From assembly GCA_047974565.1 (NCBI GenBank), contig JBKECN010000085.1, positions 1 to 64,000 of the forward strand: a DNA stretch of 64,000 nt. The letters run 5' to 3'. The stretch comes from JBDIAG01 sp047974565 (GTDB lineage Bacteria; Actinomycetota; Actinomycetes; Actinomycetales; CAWJMD01). Of this stretch, positions 17,397 through 26,767 are shown one piece after another. Below the pieces are notes generated by a model. It was not told where the DNA came from. It saw only the letters and a program-made list of their open reading frames with translations, and made no database searches. The position numbers and the translations under genes were made by a program. Positions within the stretch are counted from its first letter, which is position 1; every line of letters begins with the position of its first letter.

Positions 17397-18271
17397 GCCG
17401 CCTGCTCGGCCGGTCCCGTCCGGGGCTCCTGGTCATCCCCCTCGTGCTGTCGGTGCTGGTTGCCGGCTGCGGTGCCGGTCAGGCGTCGGGAGAGGGTTCC
17501 CTCCCGGGGTCGTCCGCTGCGCCCGGATCATCGGCCTCCGAACGGACGCTGACAGTCCTCGCGGCGGCCTCGCTGACCGAGCCGTTCACCGTCCTGGCAG
17601 ACAGGTTCGAGGCCGCCCATCCCGGGGTCGAGGTCACCGTCAGTTTCGGCTCCTCGGCGGCGCTGGCCACCCAGGCGGTCAACGGCGTGCCCGCGGATGT
17701 CTTCGCGAGTGCCTCAATGACCACCATGGACACGGTCATCGACGCCGGCGCGGCGCGGGTGCCGGAGGAGGCCGCGGCAGATCCGACCGCGATGGTCTTC
17801 GCCGTCAACGCCCTCGAGATCGCCGTCCCGCCCGACAACCCGGCAGCGGTCAGGTCGGTGTCCGACCTCGATCGACCCGGTGTGAGGCTGGCGTTGTGCC
17901 AGCCGGAGGCGCCATGCGGTGCCGCAGCCGAGGTGGTCGCCCGCCGCAATGGCCTGGACTGGCACCCCGTCACCCTGGAGTCCGACGTCAAGGCGACCCT
18001 GGCGAAGGTGATCCTCGGCGAGGTCGACGCCGCCCTGGTGTACCGCACGGACGTGCGCGCCGCTGGTGACGCGGTGCTCGGCGTCGAGATCCCGCCCGAG
18101 TCCAATGCCACGACCGACTACCCGGTTCTCACCCTGGCCGACAGCCAGAACCCCTCTCTGGCAGCAGACTTCGTCACCTACGTACATTCCGCCGAGGCCG
18201 CGGACGTGCTGGCCGAGGCGGGGTTCGCCCCGGCCCCGCGATCAGCGGCGACGGCCGCAACCGGCTCGTGA
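17393..18271 (+). CDS. modA: molybdate ABC transporter substrate-binding lipoprotein
   Basis: 292-aa periplasmic-type binding protein anchored by a lipobox (SVLVAGC, Cys at residue 26). The core matches ModA: TVLAAASLTEPFTVLA, VSFGSSAALATQ, PADVFASA, and VYRTDVRAAG. It captures molybdate or tungstate for the permease encoded next. It is translationally coupled on both sides (ATGA with the regulator, GTGA with modB). Confidence 0.92.
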   Translation: MSRLLGRSRPGLLVIPLVLSVLVAGCGAGQASGEGSLPGSSAAPGSSASERTLTVLAAASLTEPFTVLADRFEAAHPGVEVTVSFGSSAALATQAVNGVPADVFASASMTTMDTVIDAGAARVPEEAAADPTAMVFAVNALEIAVPPDNPAAVRSVSDLDRPGVRLALCQPEAPCGAAAEVVARRNGLDWHPVTLESDVKATLAKVILGEVDAALVYRTDVRAAGDAVLGVEIPPESNATTDYPVLTLADSQNPSLAADFVTYVHSAEAADVLAEAGFAPAPRSAATAATGS

Positions 18272-19110
18272 GCCTGCACCCCCACCGCCGGGGCCCCCAG
18301 GACGGCCGGTCCCGCACGCCAAGAGGTGCCCGGGTGCCTGCGGCCCTGGCGGTACCCGCACTCGTGGGGATCGGGTTCCTGGTGCTTCCCCTCGTGGCGA
18401 TGGTGGTGATGGCGCCTTGGCGCGAACTACCGGCACTACTGGGGCAGCCACGCGTGCTGGACGCCTTGCGTCTGTCGCTGACCACCGCCACCGCGGCCAC
18501 CATTGTGGCGTTGCTGTGCGGTGTTCCGTTGGCGTGGATGCTTGCTCGGCTCCCGGGCCGGCGGATCGGTCTGTTGCGGGCTCTGGTGACTCTGCCTTTG
18601 GTGCTGCCTCCGGTGGTGGGCGGTGTGGCCCTGCTCTTGGCCTACGGCCGGGTGGGTCTGGTGGGACGGTGGCTGTATGCCGCGACCGGCTGGCAGATCC
18701 CGTTCTCGACCGTCGCGGTGATCTTCGCCCAGACCTTCGTGGCGATGCCCTTTCTGGTGATCACCGTCGAGGGGGCGCTGCGGTCTGCCGGAACCGACCT
18801 CGATGAGGCCGCCGCCACCCTGGGCGCGGGTCGAGTGTCGACGTTCTGGCAGGTGACCCTGCCGGTGCTGGCGCCCAATGTCGCCGCCGGTGCGGTGCTG
18901 TGCTGGGCGCGGGCGCTCGGGGAGTTCGGTGCCACCGTCACGTTCGCCGGGAACCTGCCCGGGGTCACCCAGACGATGCCGAGCGCGGTGTACCGGGCCT
19001 TCGAGACCGACCCGCCCGCCGCTGTGGCGCTGAGCCTGGTTCTGCTGGCCGTCTCGGTCAGCGTGCTCGTGCTGCTGAGGGGACGCTGGATCTCGGGCGG
19101 CGCCTGGTGA
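18268..19110 (+). CDS. modB: molybdate ABC transporter permease
   Basis: 280-aa inner-membrane permease with about six transmembrane helices. The binding-protein-dependent transport motif appears as LDEAAATLGAGRVSTFWQVT near residue 175, the loop that contacts the ATPase. It starts at a GTG overlapping the modA stop and ends in a GTGA overlap with modC. Confidence 0.92.
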   Translation: MSLHPHRRGPQDGRSRTPRGARVPAALAVPALVGIGFLVLPLVAMVVMAPWRELPALLGQPRVLDALRLSLTTATAATIVALLCGVPLAWMLARLPGRRIGLLRALVTLPLVLPPVVGGVALLLAYGRVGLVGRWLYAATGWQIPFSTVAVIFAQTFVAMPFLVITVEGALRSAGTDLDEAAATLGAGRVSTFWQVTLPVLAPNVAAGAVLCWARALGEFGATVTFAGNLPGVTQTMPSAVYRAFETDPPAAVALSLVLLAVSVSVLVLLRGRWISGGAW

Positions 19111-20255
19111 CCCACCCACCATCGGGGCCCGGTGGCCGGTTGCTGGTCGAGGGGACGGTGCGCCGCGGTTCCTTCAGCTTGGAGGTTCAGCTCGACTTTG
19201 CCCCCGGGTCCGTCGTGGCAGTACTCGGGCCGAACGGCGCCGGCAAGACCACCTTGCTGCGGGCCATCGCCGGCCTGTTGCCGCTCACCAGCGGACGGAT
19301 CGAGTACGCCGACGACGTCTGGGACGACCCCTCGGCCGGGGTCTTCGTCGACCCGGTGCACCGCCGAACTCCTATCGTCTTCCAGGACTTTCGACTCTTC
19401 CCGCACCTGAATGCGCGCGACAACGTGGCCTTCGGGGCCCGGCACGGGGCACCGCATCCGTCCGGCTGGCAGGACCTGCTGAGACGGCGGAGCCGGGCTC
19501 GCCGGGACGCGGCTCTGCTGCTGGACCGGCTGGGGTTGCGGCAGGTCGCCGGCCTGCGTCCCGGACAACTCTCCTCCGGCCAGGCTCAGCGGGTCGCGGT
19601 GGCCCGGGCGATGGCGAGCCGGCCGAACGTGCTGCTGCTGGACGAGCCGCTGTCCGCCCTGGACGCGCGCACCCGGGTGGAGGTGCGAAGCGAACTGCGC
19701 CGGACGCTGGACGAGCACCGCGGGCCCGCCGTGATCGTCACGCATGACCCGATGGAGGCGCTCACCCTGGCCGAGGAACTGGTGGTGATCGAGGGTGGCC
19801 GGGTCGTCCAGCAGGGTGCACCGGCCACGGTCGCCAGCCGCCCGGCCACCGAGTATGTCGCCCGGCTGATGGGGCTCAATCTCTTTCCCGGGATCGCGCG
19901 TGAGGCCGGCTGGGTCGAGTTGCCTGGCGGTGCCATGATGCTCGCCCGCGGGATGGGCGACCTCGAGGTGAAAACCGATACGCCCCGGCCGGGAGCCGAC
20001 ACCCTCGTCGCGGTGCGTCCCAACTCGATCAGCGTCCATACCCATCCCCCGGATGCGGGGTCGGCCCGCAACCGGTGGTCCGGGACGGTGCGCGGTGTCG
20101 AGCTCTTCGCCGACCGGGCGCGACTCGACGTGGCCGGGGCACCGGATGCGCTGGTGGACATCACCGCGGCGGCATTCGCCGAGTTGCACCCGGACGTCGG
20201 AACGCGAGTGTGGCTCACGGTCAAGGCGACAGAGGTCACCGCGTATCCCGCCTGA
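19107..20255 (+). CDS. modC: molybdate ABC transporter ATPase
   Basis: 382-aa ATPase energising molybdate import. Walker A GPNGAGKTT near residue 41, Q-loop in IVFQDFRLFPH, signature LSSGQAQRVAVARA, Walker B VLLLDEPLSALD, and H-loop VTHDP are all intact. The C-terminal 100 residues contain a Mop/TOBE-like domain (RNRWSGTVRGVELFADRARLDV). GTG start at 19107 overlapping the modB stop. Confidence 0.92.
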   Translation: MTHPPSGPGGRLLVEGTVRRGSFSLEVQLDFAPGSVVAVLGPNGAGKTTLLRAIAGLLPLTSGRIEYADDVWDDPSAGVFVDPVHRRTPIVFQDFRLFPHLNARDNVAFGARHGAPHPSGWQDLLRRRSRARRDAALLLDRLGLRQVAGLRPGQLSSGQAQRVAVARAMASRPNVLLLDEPLSALDARTRVEVRSELRRTLDEHRGPAVIVTHDPMEALTLAEELVVIEGGRVVQQGAPATVASRPATEYVARLMGLNLFPGIAREAGWVELPGGAMMLARGMGDLEVKTDTPRPGADTLVAVRPNSISVHTHPPDAGSARNRWSGTVRGVELFADRARLDVAGAPDALVDITAAAFAELHPDVGTRVWLTVKATEVTAYPA

Positions 20256-20351
20256 CGGCGGGGTGACGACATCGGCTGGGCCCGCCCCGGACTGCCGGGC
20301 CGGTGCATCGCGGATCACCGCAGCACCGGTCCCGGACGTCACTGAGCGCGA

Positions 20352-21398
20352 TCAGGGCGTGAGCATGACCTTGAGTGCCGACCGCTCGTCCATCGCCTGG
20401 TACCCCTTGGGGCTGTCGTCGATGCTCATGGTGCGGTCGAAAACCAGCCCGGGCTGGAGTTCACCGGCCAGCACGTCAGTGACCGCGTCCTGCAGGTAGG
20501 CCCGCACGGGCGCCGGGCCGCCGGCCAGCCGGGCGTTCTTGGCGAACAGCGAACCGAAGCCCACCGGCGCCTGCTCGTACTGGGGAACTCCCACCCGCGA
20601 GATGATCCCGCCGGGCCGGACCACTCCGTAGGCCTGCTCGTAGGCAGGCATGTGGCCCACCGCTTCGAGCACGGCGTGCGATCCCAGGCCTGCGGTGAGC
20701 TCAAGAACCCTGGCCACACCCTCCTCGCCACGCTCGGCGACCACGTCGGTGGCGCCCCACTGGCGACCCAGGTCGGTGCGGGACTGGTGGCGCCCCATCA
20801 GGATGATCTGCTCGGCGCCCATGCGTTTGGCGGCCAGCACCGCTGACAGGCCGACCGCCCCGTCACCGATCACGGTGACGACCTGACCCGGGCTCACCTG
20901 GGCCATGTGCGCGGCGTGATAGCCGGTGAGGTACACGTCGGACAAGGCCAGCAAGGAGGCGAGCAGGCTCTCGTCGGCGGAGGTCGGGTCCACGTCTGGC
21001 ACCTTCACCAGGGTGCCGTCGGCCTGCGGCACCCGGGCCAGCTCGGCCTGCAGGCCGCTACTGCCGGGGCCGAAGAAGCCACCGTGCTGGCAAGCGGTCT
21101 GGAAGCCGTCGCGGCAATAGGGGCAGGTGTTGTCGGAGAAGGCGAAGGGCACGACGACGAAGTCGCCCTCGCGGACACCGGTCACGTCCGATCCGGCTTG
21201 CTCCACGACGCCGATGAGTTCATGGCCCATCGGTGCGCCGGAGGGCATCTCGGGCATCGAGTGATAGGGGTGCAGGTCCGATCCGCAGATGCAGGCCCGG
21301 ACCGTGCGCACGACGGCGTCGGTGGATTCGATGACAGTGGGGTCGTCCACGGTCTCGACGCGGACGTCGCCGGCGCCGTACATGAGGGTGGCGCGCAT
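20352..21398 (-). CDS. zinc-dependent alcohol dehydrogenase (MDR family)
   Basis: 348-aa medium-chain dehydrogenase. Catalytic zinc ligands lie in CICGSDLHPYH and GHELIGVV. The structural zinc loop reads DNTCPYCRDGFQTAC, a D-x2-C-x2-C-x7-C pattern with Asp replacing the first Cys. The Rossmann nucleotide-binding motif is VIGDGAVGLSAV near residue 175. The substrate is not determinable. GAGGAGA lies before the ATG at 21398. It is divergent from the DUF1684 gene across a 414-bp region. Confidence 0.88.
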   Translation of the reverse strand: MRATLMYGAGDVRVETVDDPTVIESTDAVVRTVRACICGSDLHPYHSMPEMPSGAPMGHELIGVVEQAGSDVTGVREGDFVVVPFAFSDNTCPYCRDGFQTACQHGGFFGPGSSGLQAELARVPQADGTLVKVPDVDPTSADESLLASLLALSDVYLTGYHAAHMAQVSPGQVVTVIGDGAVGLSAVLAAKRMGAEQIILMGRHQSRTDLGRQWGATDVVAERGEEGVARVLELTAGLGSHAVLEAVGHMPAYEQAYGVVRPGGIISRVGVPQYEQAPVGFGSLFAKNARLAGGPAPVRAYLQDAVTDVLAGELQPGLVFDRTMSIDDSPKGYQAMDERSALKVMLTP

Positions 21399-21812
21399 AG
21401 TTTGTCTCCTCGAGTGGATGAGTGTGGTTCTGGGGCTCGGTGTTTCGGATGGTTCGACGCTGCACTAACTCGGTGGGTCGACGTGTGGCACGCCGACTGG
21501 TCGACATCTCTGGCGACCCACCGGCCCGGCATCCGCACCGCGCGTAGCTCACGGGTCGTGCGGGCACAGCGAAACCGTGTCAGTACATCGCATGTGGCGG
21601 CGATGTGCCAGGTTCCGTCAGTACCTCCCACGTCAGTACCACGCTGGCCCCGATCAGCCGGTGGCGACAGGGCACCCCGGGGCGACAGGCGGTGGGTGCT
21701 GGGACAGGATGGACCTCGGATCGCGACGGTCGACGCAGGCGCAGCCGCGCCAAGCAGGCATCACCTGGCCGCGTGACACCCCAGTCCCCGGGGCGACATC
21801 AAGGAGGCGGCG
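21399..21812. promoter_or_regulatory. divergent intergenic region with GTCAGTAC repeats
   Basis: Contains promoters for the alcohol dehydrogenase and the DUF1684 gene. The octamer GTCAGTAC occurs at 21579, 21617 and 21632; the last two are 15 bp apart. These could be binding sites or another short repeat. No gene is evident. Confidence 0.4.
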
Positions 21813-22628
21813 ATGACTGGACCAGGGGCCGATGCGAGTTCGCCGGAAACGGCACCCGAGCGCGTTGACCCGCCTGAGCAATGGCGTGACTTCCGTCGAG
21901 CCCGGCATGCCGAACTGGCCGAGCCTTTCGGATGGCTGTGCCTGACCGGCTTCCACTGGCTGCCGCAGGATCCTTCGCCGCTGCCGGGTCTGCCGGGACG
22001 CTGGAGCGCCGACGCGGCGAGGGCACGCGTCGAGGCCGAGGCGGGCGAACTGCTCATGCTCGACGGGACGGAACTGGACGGGCGCAGCGAGCAGTCTGTC
22101 GCCCCGACCGCCCGGGCTCCGTGGCTGGAGTACGAGGGAGCCCGCATCGAGGTGCTCAATCGCGGTGGCCGCTATGCGATCCGGATCCGGGTGGCGAGCA
22201 CGCCTCAACGCGAGGCGTTCACCAGCGTGCCCACGTTCGCCTGGGACGAGAACTGGGTAATTGAAGCGGACTTCCATCCGTATGACCCGGAGCGGATCAT
22301 CGACGTGGCCACCATCCGTGCAGATCTGCGACAGCAACTCACCGCGGTCGGCGAGGTGCACTTCAGCCTGGGTGGGCAGGTGCAACGACTCGCTGCGACT
22401 CGGATCAAGGACGGCATGAGTATCGAGTTCCATGACCCGACCAACGGGGAAGCCACCCCCGCCTGGCGGCAACTGAAGTTCGACGACCCGGTGGACGGTC
22501 GGGTCTGCCTGGACTTCAACCGAACCATCGACATGTGGTTCGCCTTCACCGGCTACGCCACGTGCCCGGCGCCTCTGGACGGCCAGGCCATCACCGTGCC
22601 GGTGACCGCCGGGGAGATGCTTGCCTAG
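21813..22628 (+). CDS. DUF1684 family protein
   Basis: 271-aa cytosolic protein of the DUF1684 family. Recognised by WRDFRRARHAELAEPFGWL near the N-terminus, the R-x-Y-x-I-R-I-R strand (GGRYAIRIRV), and the C-terminal CLDFNRTIDMWFAFTGYATC followed by VPVTAGE. The usual NPPCAF segment before the TCP motif is replaced by IDMWFAF, so a conserved cysteine is missing here. Strong ribosome-binding site AAGGAGG before the ATG. Function of the family is unknown to me. Confidence 0.82.
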   Translation: MTGPGADASSPETAPERVDPPEQWRDFRRARHAELAEPFGWLCLTGFHWLPQDPSPLPGLPGRWSADAARARVEAEAGELLMLDGTELDGRSEQSVAPTARAPWLEYEGARIEVLNRGGRYAIRIRVASTPQREAFTSVPTFAWDENWVIEADFHPYDPERIIDVATIRADLRQQLTAVGEVHFSLGGQVQRLAATRIKDGMSIEFHDPTNGEATPAWRQLKFDDPVDGRVCLDFNRTIDMWFAFTGYATCPAPLDGQAITVPVTAGEMLA

Positions 22629-22660
22629 GGCGTGTGCGCGCCACTGGTGGGCAGCGAGGC

Positions 22661-23458
22661 TCAGATGTCCGCGAGTGCGTCCGCCATCCCCTGCGCACCG
22701 GTCTGCGCCCACCCGCCATCGACGGGCAGCACCGCACCGCTGATATAGGAGCCGTACTCCGAGGCGAGGAACAGGCAGGCATTGCCGATGTCCTGTGGGG
22801 TACCCAGTCTGCGCAGCGGGACCGAGTTCATGAAGCGGTCCATCGCCTCGGGGGTGGGGCCGAGCCGTCGCATCCCCTCGGTGCCCTCGATCGGGCCCGG
22901 TACCACCGAGTTGACGCGGATTCCGGCCGGACCCCACTCCAGGGCCAGGCACCGGGTGATCATGTCCACGCCCGCCTTGGCCGAGCAGACATGGGCCTGG
23001 GCGTTCATCGGCACGAATGCCTGGGGCGCGGAGATGTTGATGACGCTGGCCCCGGGCTTTCTCAGATACGGGTAGGCCCCTTGCACCACGTGGAAGCTGC
23101 CCAGCAGATCGATCTCGATCACGGAGCGAAAGGCGTTGGCCGACATGCCGATCGCGGTGGCCGGGAAGTTGCCGGCCGCACCGGAGACGAGCACGTCGAA
23201 GTCGCCGTACTCCTCGTGCACCGATCCGAGGCCGTCCTTGATCGCCGACGCCTCACGTACGTCTGCGGCGAAGCCCATCGCCTGCCCGCCGTAGCCGCGC
23301 AAGGCTTCAACGGTCTGGTCCACTTTCTCCTGCGACCTGCTCGCCACGGCCACCCGGGCGCCGTGCGCCGCGAACAGTTCGGCAATACCGCGGTTGATGC
23401 CGCTGGTGCCGCCGACGACCACGACGGTCGTGTCCGAGTAGTCGAAGGGGTCGCTCAT
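22661..23458 (-). CDS. 2,4-dienoyl-CoA reductase-like SDR
   Basis: About 265-aa short-chain dehydrogenase. NAD(P)-binding GGTSGINRGIAELFA is near residue 16. The active-site stretch NAQAHVCSAKAGVDMITR lacks the standard Tyr-x3-Lys, and is followed by LALEWGPAGIRVN and PGPIEGTEGMRRLG. This combination is characteristic of eukaryotic-type peroxisomal 2,4-dienoyl-CoA reductases, which reduce dienoyl-CoA from unsaturated fatty acids with NADPH. The ATG at 23458 has GGGAG at good spacing; an ATG two codons earlier is possible. The next gene upstream encodes an isomerase-like crotonase, which fits the same pathway. Confidence 0.78.
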   Translation of the reverse strand: MSDPFDYSDTTVVVVGGTSGINRGIAELFAAHGARVAVASRSQEKVDQTVEALRGYGGQAMGFAADVREASAIKDGLGSVHEEYGDFDVLVSGAAGNFPATAIGMSANAFRSVIEIDLLGSFHVVQGAYPYLRKPGASVINISAPQAFVPMNAQAHVCSAKAGVDMITRCLALEWGPAGIRVNSVVPGPIEGTEGMRRLGPTPEAMDRFMNSVPLRRLGTPQDIGNACLFLASEYGSYISGAVLPVDGGWAQTGAQGMADALADI

Positions 23459-23603
23459 GGCCATCTCCCATAGGTCGTGGGTTCGTCCTGGTTGGCTGGT
23501 CGCGGATTCGTCCTCGTTGGCGGGGTCGTGCCCTAACGGTGGGCGGGGCAGTCGGGAGCGTGCTCTGCGAGTCGGTGCGAGCCGAGGTGATGGTCGCGGA
23601 TTC

Positions 23604-24386
23604 TCACTCGAACTGGGAGAAGTCCGGTTTGCGCTTGTCGAAGAAGGCCTTGGCCGCCTCGGCGAACTCCGGCGACGTCAGGGCAGCCGCGAAACCGTCG
23701 ATCTCCTCTTGGATCACTCGGGCCAATAGGTCGTGCTGGTTCACCCGCATCAGCCGCTTGGACTCGCGAACGGCCCGAGCAGGCTGAGCGGCCAGTTGCT
23801 CGGCGGCCTTCCTGGCGGTGGACAGCAGGTCTTCGTCGCTGGTCACCGAGTTGACCAGCCCGCTCGCGTGGGCCTCCTGAGCGGGCACCCGCCTACCCAG
23901 CAGGAGCATCTCCGAGGCCCGGGCATGCCCCATCCGTTGCGGCAGCAAGATGCTCGACCCGTACTCCGGGGTAAGCCCAAGGTTGACGAAAGGTGTCTGG
24001 AACCAGGCGCTTTCACCGGCGTAGACGAGATCACAGTGCAGCAGCATGGTGGTGCCGATCCCCACGGCCGGCCCGTGCACGGCGGCGACAACCGGAGTCT
24101 GGCACTCGAAGAGCGCGTGCATGAAGCGCGTCGTCGGGTGGGACTCGTCCAGGGTCGGGTTGCCCAGGAAGTCCGCGAGGTCAGTGCCCGCGGTGAAGAT
24201 GCCCTCCGCCCCGGAGATCAGGATCACCCGCACCGCTCGGTCCAGATCGGCCTCGACGATGGTGTCAGCCATCGTCGCGTACATCGCCCGGGTGAGCGCG
24301 TTCTTGTGAGTCGGACGATTGATGACCAGGTGCACGATGCCCCCGGTCCGTTCGACGAGGATGTCGGGGCTGTCAGCGGTGCTCAT
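23604..24386 (-). CDS. enoyl-CoA hydratase/isomerase family protein, ECI-like
   Basis: 260-aa crotonase-fold protein. The oxyanion-hole pattern is KNALTRAMY and AGTDLADF. The segment VHGPAVGIGTTMLLHCDL has no acid at the first hydratase glutamate position. NLGLTPEYGSSILLPQRMG carries the single Glu in the PE-GSS context of delta3,delta2-enoyl-CoA isomerases. It therefore more likely shifts double bonds than hydrates them. Together with the adjacent dienoyl-CoA reductase-like gene it supplies auxiliary steps of unsaturated fatty-acid beta-oxidation (inference). Confidence 0.78.
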   Translation of the reverse strand: MSTADSPDILVERTGGIVHLVINRPTHKNALTRAMYATMADTIVEADLDRAVRVILISGAEGIFTAGTDLADFLGNPTLDESHPTTRFMHALFECQTPVVAAVHGPAVGIGTTMLLHCDLVYAGESAWFQTPFVNLGLTPEYGSSILLPQRMGHARASEMLLLGRRVPAQEAHASGLVNSVTSDEDLLSTARKAAEQLAAQPARAVRESKRLMRVNQHDLLARVIQEEIDGFAAALTSPEFAEAAKAFFDKRKPDFSQFE

Positions 24387-24846
24387 CGGCGGGCTCCCTG
24401 GCGTGGCGGTGCACTCCTGCTCGACTCGGCAGGTGGGCTGCTGAGGCCGCAGGTGTGCGTCGAACCCGACCCATCATGCCCTGTCGCGCTGTGTCGTGGA
24501 CAGTGCCTGCCGACCGGTCGCCGGGAGGCTTCGTTTGACCGAGCGTGGTGGTGTGGCGTTTCGGGACGGACTGCCCGCCGCCCGCTGCTCGTTCGGGTCG
24601 GTTACCCCTGATTACCCCTGATTACCCTTGATGCTCCTGGTGACGTCGGGTCGCTCACCCGATCACCGGCCTCGATCACTCGTCGAGACAGTGTCGGCGC
24701 GAGATCCCGCCGGGGAACCCGTCGACGCAAGACGATGCAGGGGATATGCCAGGTATAGCCTGAATTCGGCGGAGTTCGTCCGCCAGCCAACCATCCAGCC
24801 GCAGCCGATGGGTCCGGCTGGGTCGACTCGAAGGGGATGGCAGTTC
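24387..24846. other. intergenic region with 10-bp repeats
   Basis: No convincing gene. Contains three 10-bp tandem units of TTACCCCTGA (24602-24631, last unit with one change) and an AT-richer promoter-like stretch near 24750-24770 ahead of the DUF1269 gene. Confidence 0.6.
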
Positions 24847-25449
24847 ATGAGCGAATCCAGGTACATGGCGATCATGGTCTTCCCGGATAACGCGGTCACG
24901 TACCAGGCCTACTCGACCATTCGCAACGGGCTGTTCTCCACGAGCCTGCCTGCGGTGGCGGTCATTGAGCGCCGTCTCGACGGCAGACTGGAGATCCCCG
25001 AAGAGGATGATTCGTCCTCCGGCGTGGGTACGGCCACCGGCTCGCTGATCGGCATGCTCGTCGGCGTCCTCGGCGGTCCCCTGGGCTTGCTGTTGGGCAT
25101 GGGAATGGGCGCCATGGGCGGCCTCATCGTCGATGTCACCCGAGAGGACGACGCCGAGGATGCGATCACCTTCATGGGGCGGTTGGTCCCGCCCGGGCGC
25201 AACGCACTGATCGCTGAGACTCGCGAGAGCGACCCCGACCCGCTCGACACCGCGGTCGCTGGCCTGGGTGGCACCATCACTCGCCGTCCCTACGACGAGG
25301 TGCTGGCGGAGTTGGAGGCCCAGGAGGACGCCGTCGAGGAGGCGGCCCGAGCGGCGCGCAAGGTGATGCGCGAGCAGAAGCACGCCGAGCACAAGGCCGA
25401 TCGCGAGCAGCGGCTCGCCGACCTGAGGGCACGGTTCTCCCGGACGTAG
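24847..25449 (+). CDS. DUF1269-type membrane protein with glycine-zipper
   Basis: 200 aa. An N-terminal alpha/beta region (YMAIMVFPDNAVTYQAYSTI), a glycine-rich hydrophobic hairpin at about residues 62-95 (IGMLVGVLGGPLGLLLGMGMG), and a charged C-terminal helix rich in Glu/Arg/Ala. This matches the DUF1269 group of actinobacterial stress-associated membrane proteins; the molecular role is unknown. The ATG at 24847 is preceded by AAGGGG; earlier in-frame starts lack family-like sequence. Confidence 0.78.
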   Translation: MSESRYMAIMVFPDNAVTYQAYSTIRNGLFSTSLPAVAVIERRLDGRLEIPEEDDSSSGVGTATGSLIGMLVGVLGGPLGLLLGMGMGAMGGLIVDVTREDDAEDAITFMGRLVPPGRNALIAETRESDPDPLDTAVAGLGGTITRRPYDEVLAELEAQEDAVEEAARAARKVMREQKHAEHKADREQRLADLRARFSRT

Positions 25450-25629
25450 TCGGTCGGTCGCGGGTGTGACGTTCGGTGGCGCCCCCGGCGCACCGGGCAG
25501 ATAGGGACGCTCCGGGGCCGTTGAGTGCTCCTGCCTGCCTTCGTCCAGCGGGATGGCGATCTACGCACTCGGCCACTGCCAGGTGAGCGACGTAGAGTCT
25601 GCTGCTCCACCGAGGGCGAGGAGGCCCGC

Positions 25630-26421
25630 ATGCAGACCAGCCACTTCTCCGGAGCAGACGGCACTCAGGTCGGGTATCACGTGGTCGGGCAGGGCCCGCC
25701 GCTGGTCATCGTGCACGGCAGCATCACCGAGGCGGCCGACTGGTTCGCGGTCGCCGGTGAATTGGCCGAGCAGTTCACCTGCCACGTCCTGGATAGACGG
25801 GGTCGAGGTGCCAGCGGAGACGACGAGCGGTACGCCCTGGCCACCGAGGCCTCCGACATCGCCACGCTGCTGGAGATCGCCGGACCCGGCTCCATGCTGC
25901 TCGGGCATTCCTACGGCGCGATCTGCACCCTGGAGGCGGTCCGGCTGTCGGCGGTGCCGAGCGCTCTGCTGCTCTACGAGCCGCCCCTGCCGATCGAATC
26001 CCCCACGGCTGGAGAGCATCTCGCGCCCTACGCGCAAGCCATCGCGGACGGCGACGCGGACGCCGCGATGCTCATCGCCTGTGAGCACTTCCTGCGAGTG
26101 AGCCCGGAAGAGACCGCGATGATGCAGGGATCTCCGCTGTGGCCGCACCTGTGCGAGCTGGCCCCCACGTGGACCCGTGAGTTGCGCGAGATCGACCTGA
26201 CGAAGGACCGGCTGGGAGCCTACGCCGACCTGTCTGTGCCGACCCTGCTGTTGGTCGGGGAGCAGAGCCCGAGCCATCTCGTCGGCGCCTCGCACTGGCT
26301 CGATGAGCGGATGCCGGACAGTCGTCTGGTCGTGCTTCCCGGCCAGGGGCACCTGGCCAACATCCTCGCCCCGGCCCTGCTGGCGGACGCCATCCGGGAC
26401 TTCGCTGCAACTCCCCGGTGA
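25630..26421 (+). CDS. alpha/beta hydrolase
   Basis: 263-aa alpha/beta-hydrolase. Oxyanion segment VIVHGSIT, nucleophile elbow LLGHSYGAI (Ser near residue 96), and catalytic His in GQGHLAN near the C-terminus. Probable esterase, lactonase or similar; no neighbour indicates the substrate. GAGGAGG lies before the ATG at 25630. Confidence 0.88.
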   Translation: MQTSHFSGADGTQVGYHVVGQGPPLVIVHGSITEAADWFAVAGELAEQFTCHVLDRRGRGASGDDERYALATEASDIATLLEIAGPGSMLLGHSYGAICTLEAVRLSAVPSALLLYEPPLPIESPTAGEHLAPYAQAIADGDADAAMLIACEHFLRVSPEETAMMQGSPLWPHLCELAPTWTRELREIDLTKDRLGAYADLSVPTLLLVGEQSPSHLVGASHWLDERMPDSRLVVLPGQGHLANILAPALLADAIRDFAATPR

Positions 26422-26767
26422 CACGGCGGTGAGGGGCATCGCTTGCGACCCGGTCGAGCGGCCTCCTCACTGAGCGGCAAAGTGGCCCGACCTGACCGCT
26501 GCGACCCGTTGGGGGTGCGGCCTGCCTGCCCCGTGCCCGCAGCGGGTCGCAGGCGATCGACGATTCACAGGTCCTGTGGAGGGTTTTGCCAGGCAGGCCC
26601 CGCATGCTCGACGTCGTTCGGCCGCGGGCATCTCACCAGACCCCCGTGGCCGGCCTTTGCAGGTGGGGTGGTTGTTGCCCCCGACGATCACCCCACCTCG
26701 CAGCCACTGGCGCCGGGCCCCTCGACGGCCATGCTTACCCTTCGAGACCGCGTTGAGGTCGAATGGT
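26422..26767. other. intergenic region, no gene seen
   Basis: 346 bp between the hydrolase and the toxin gene, both ending here. Nothing coding or structured was recognised. Confidence 0.5.

Noticed and set aside
18642..20342. 566-codon minus-strand frame over modB/modC
   Set aside because: The plus strand encodes intact ABC transporter genes with Walker motifs; the antisense frame has none.
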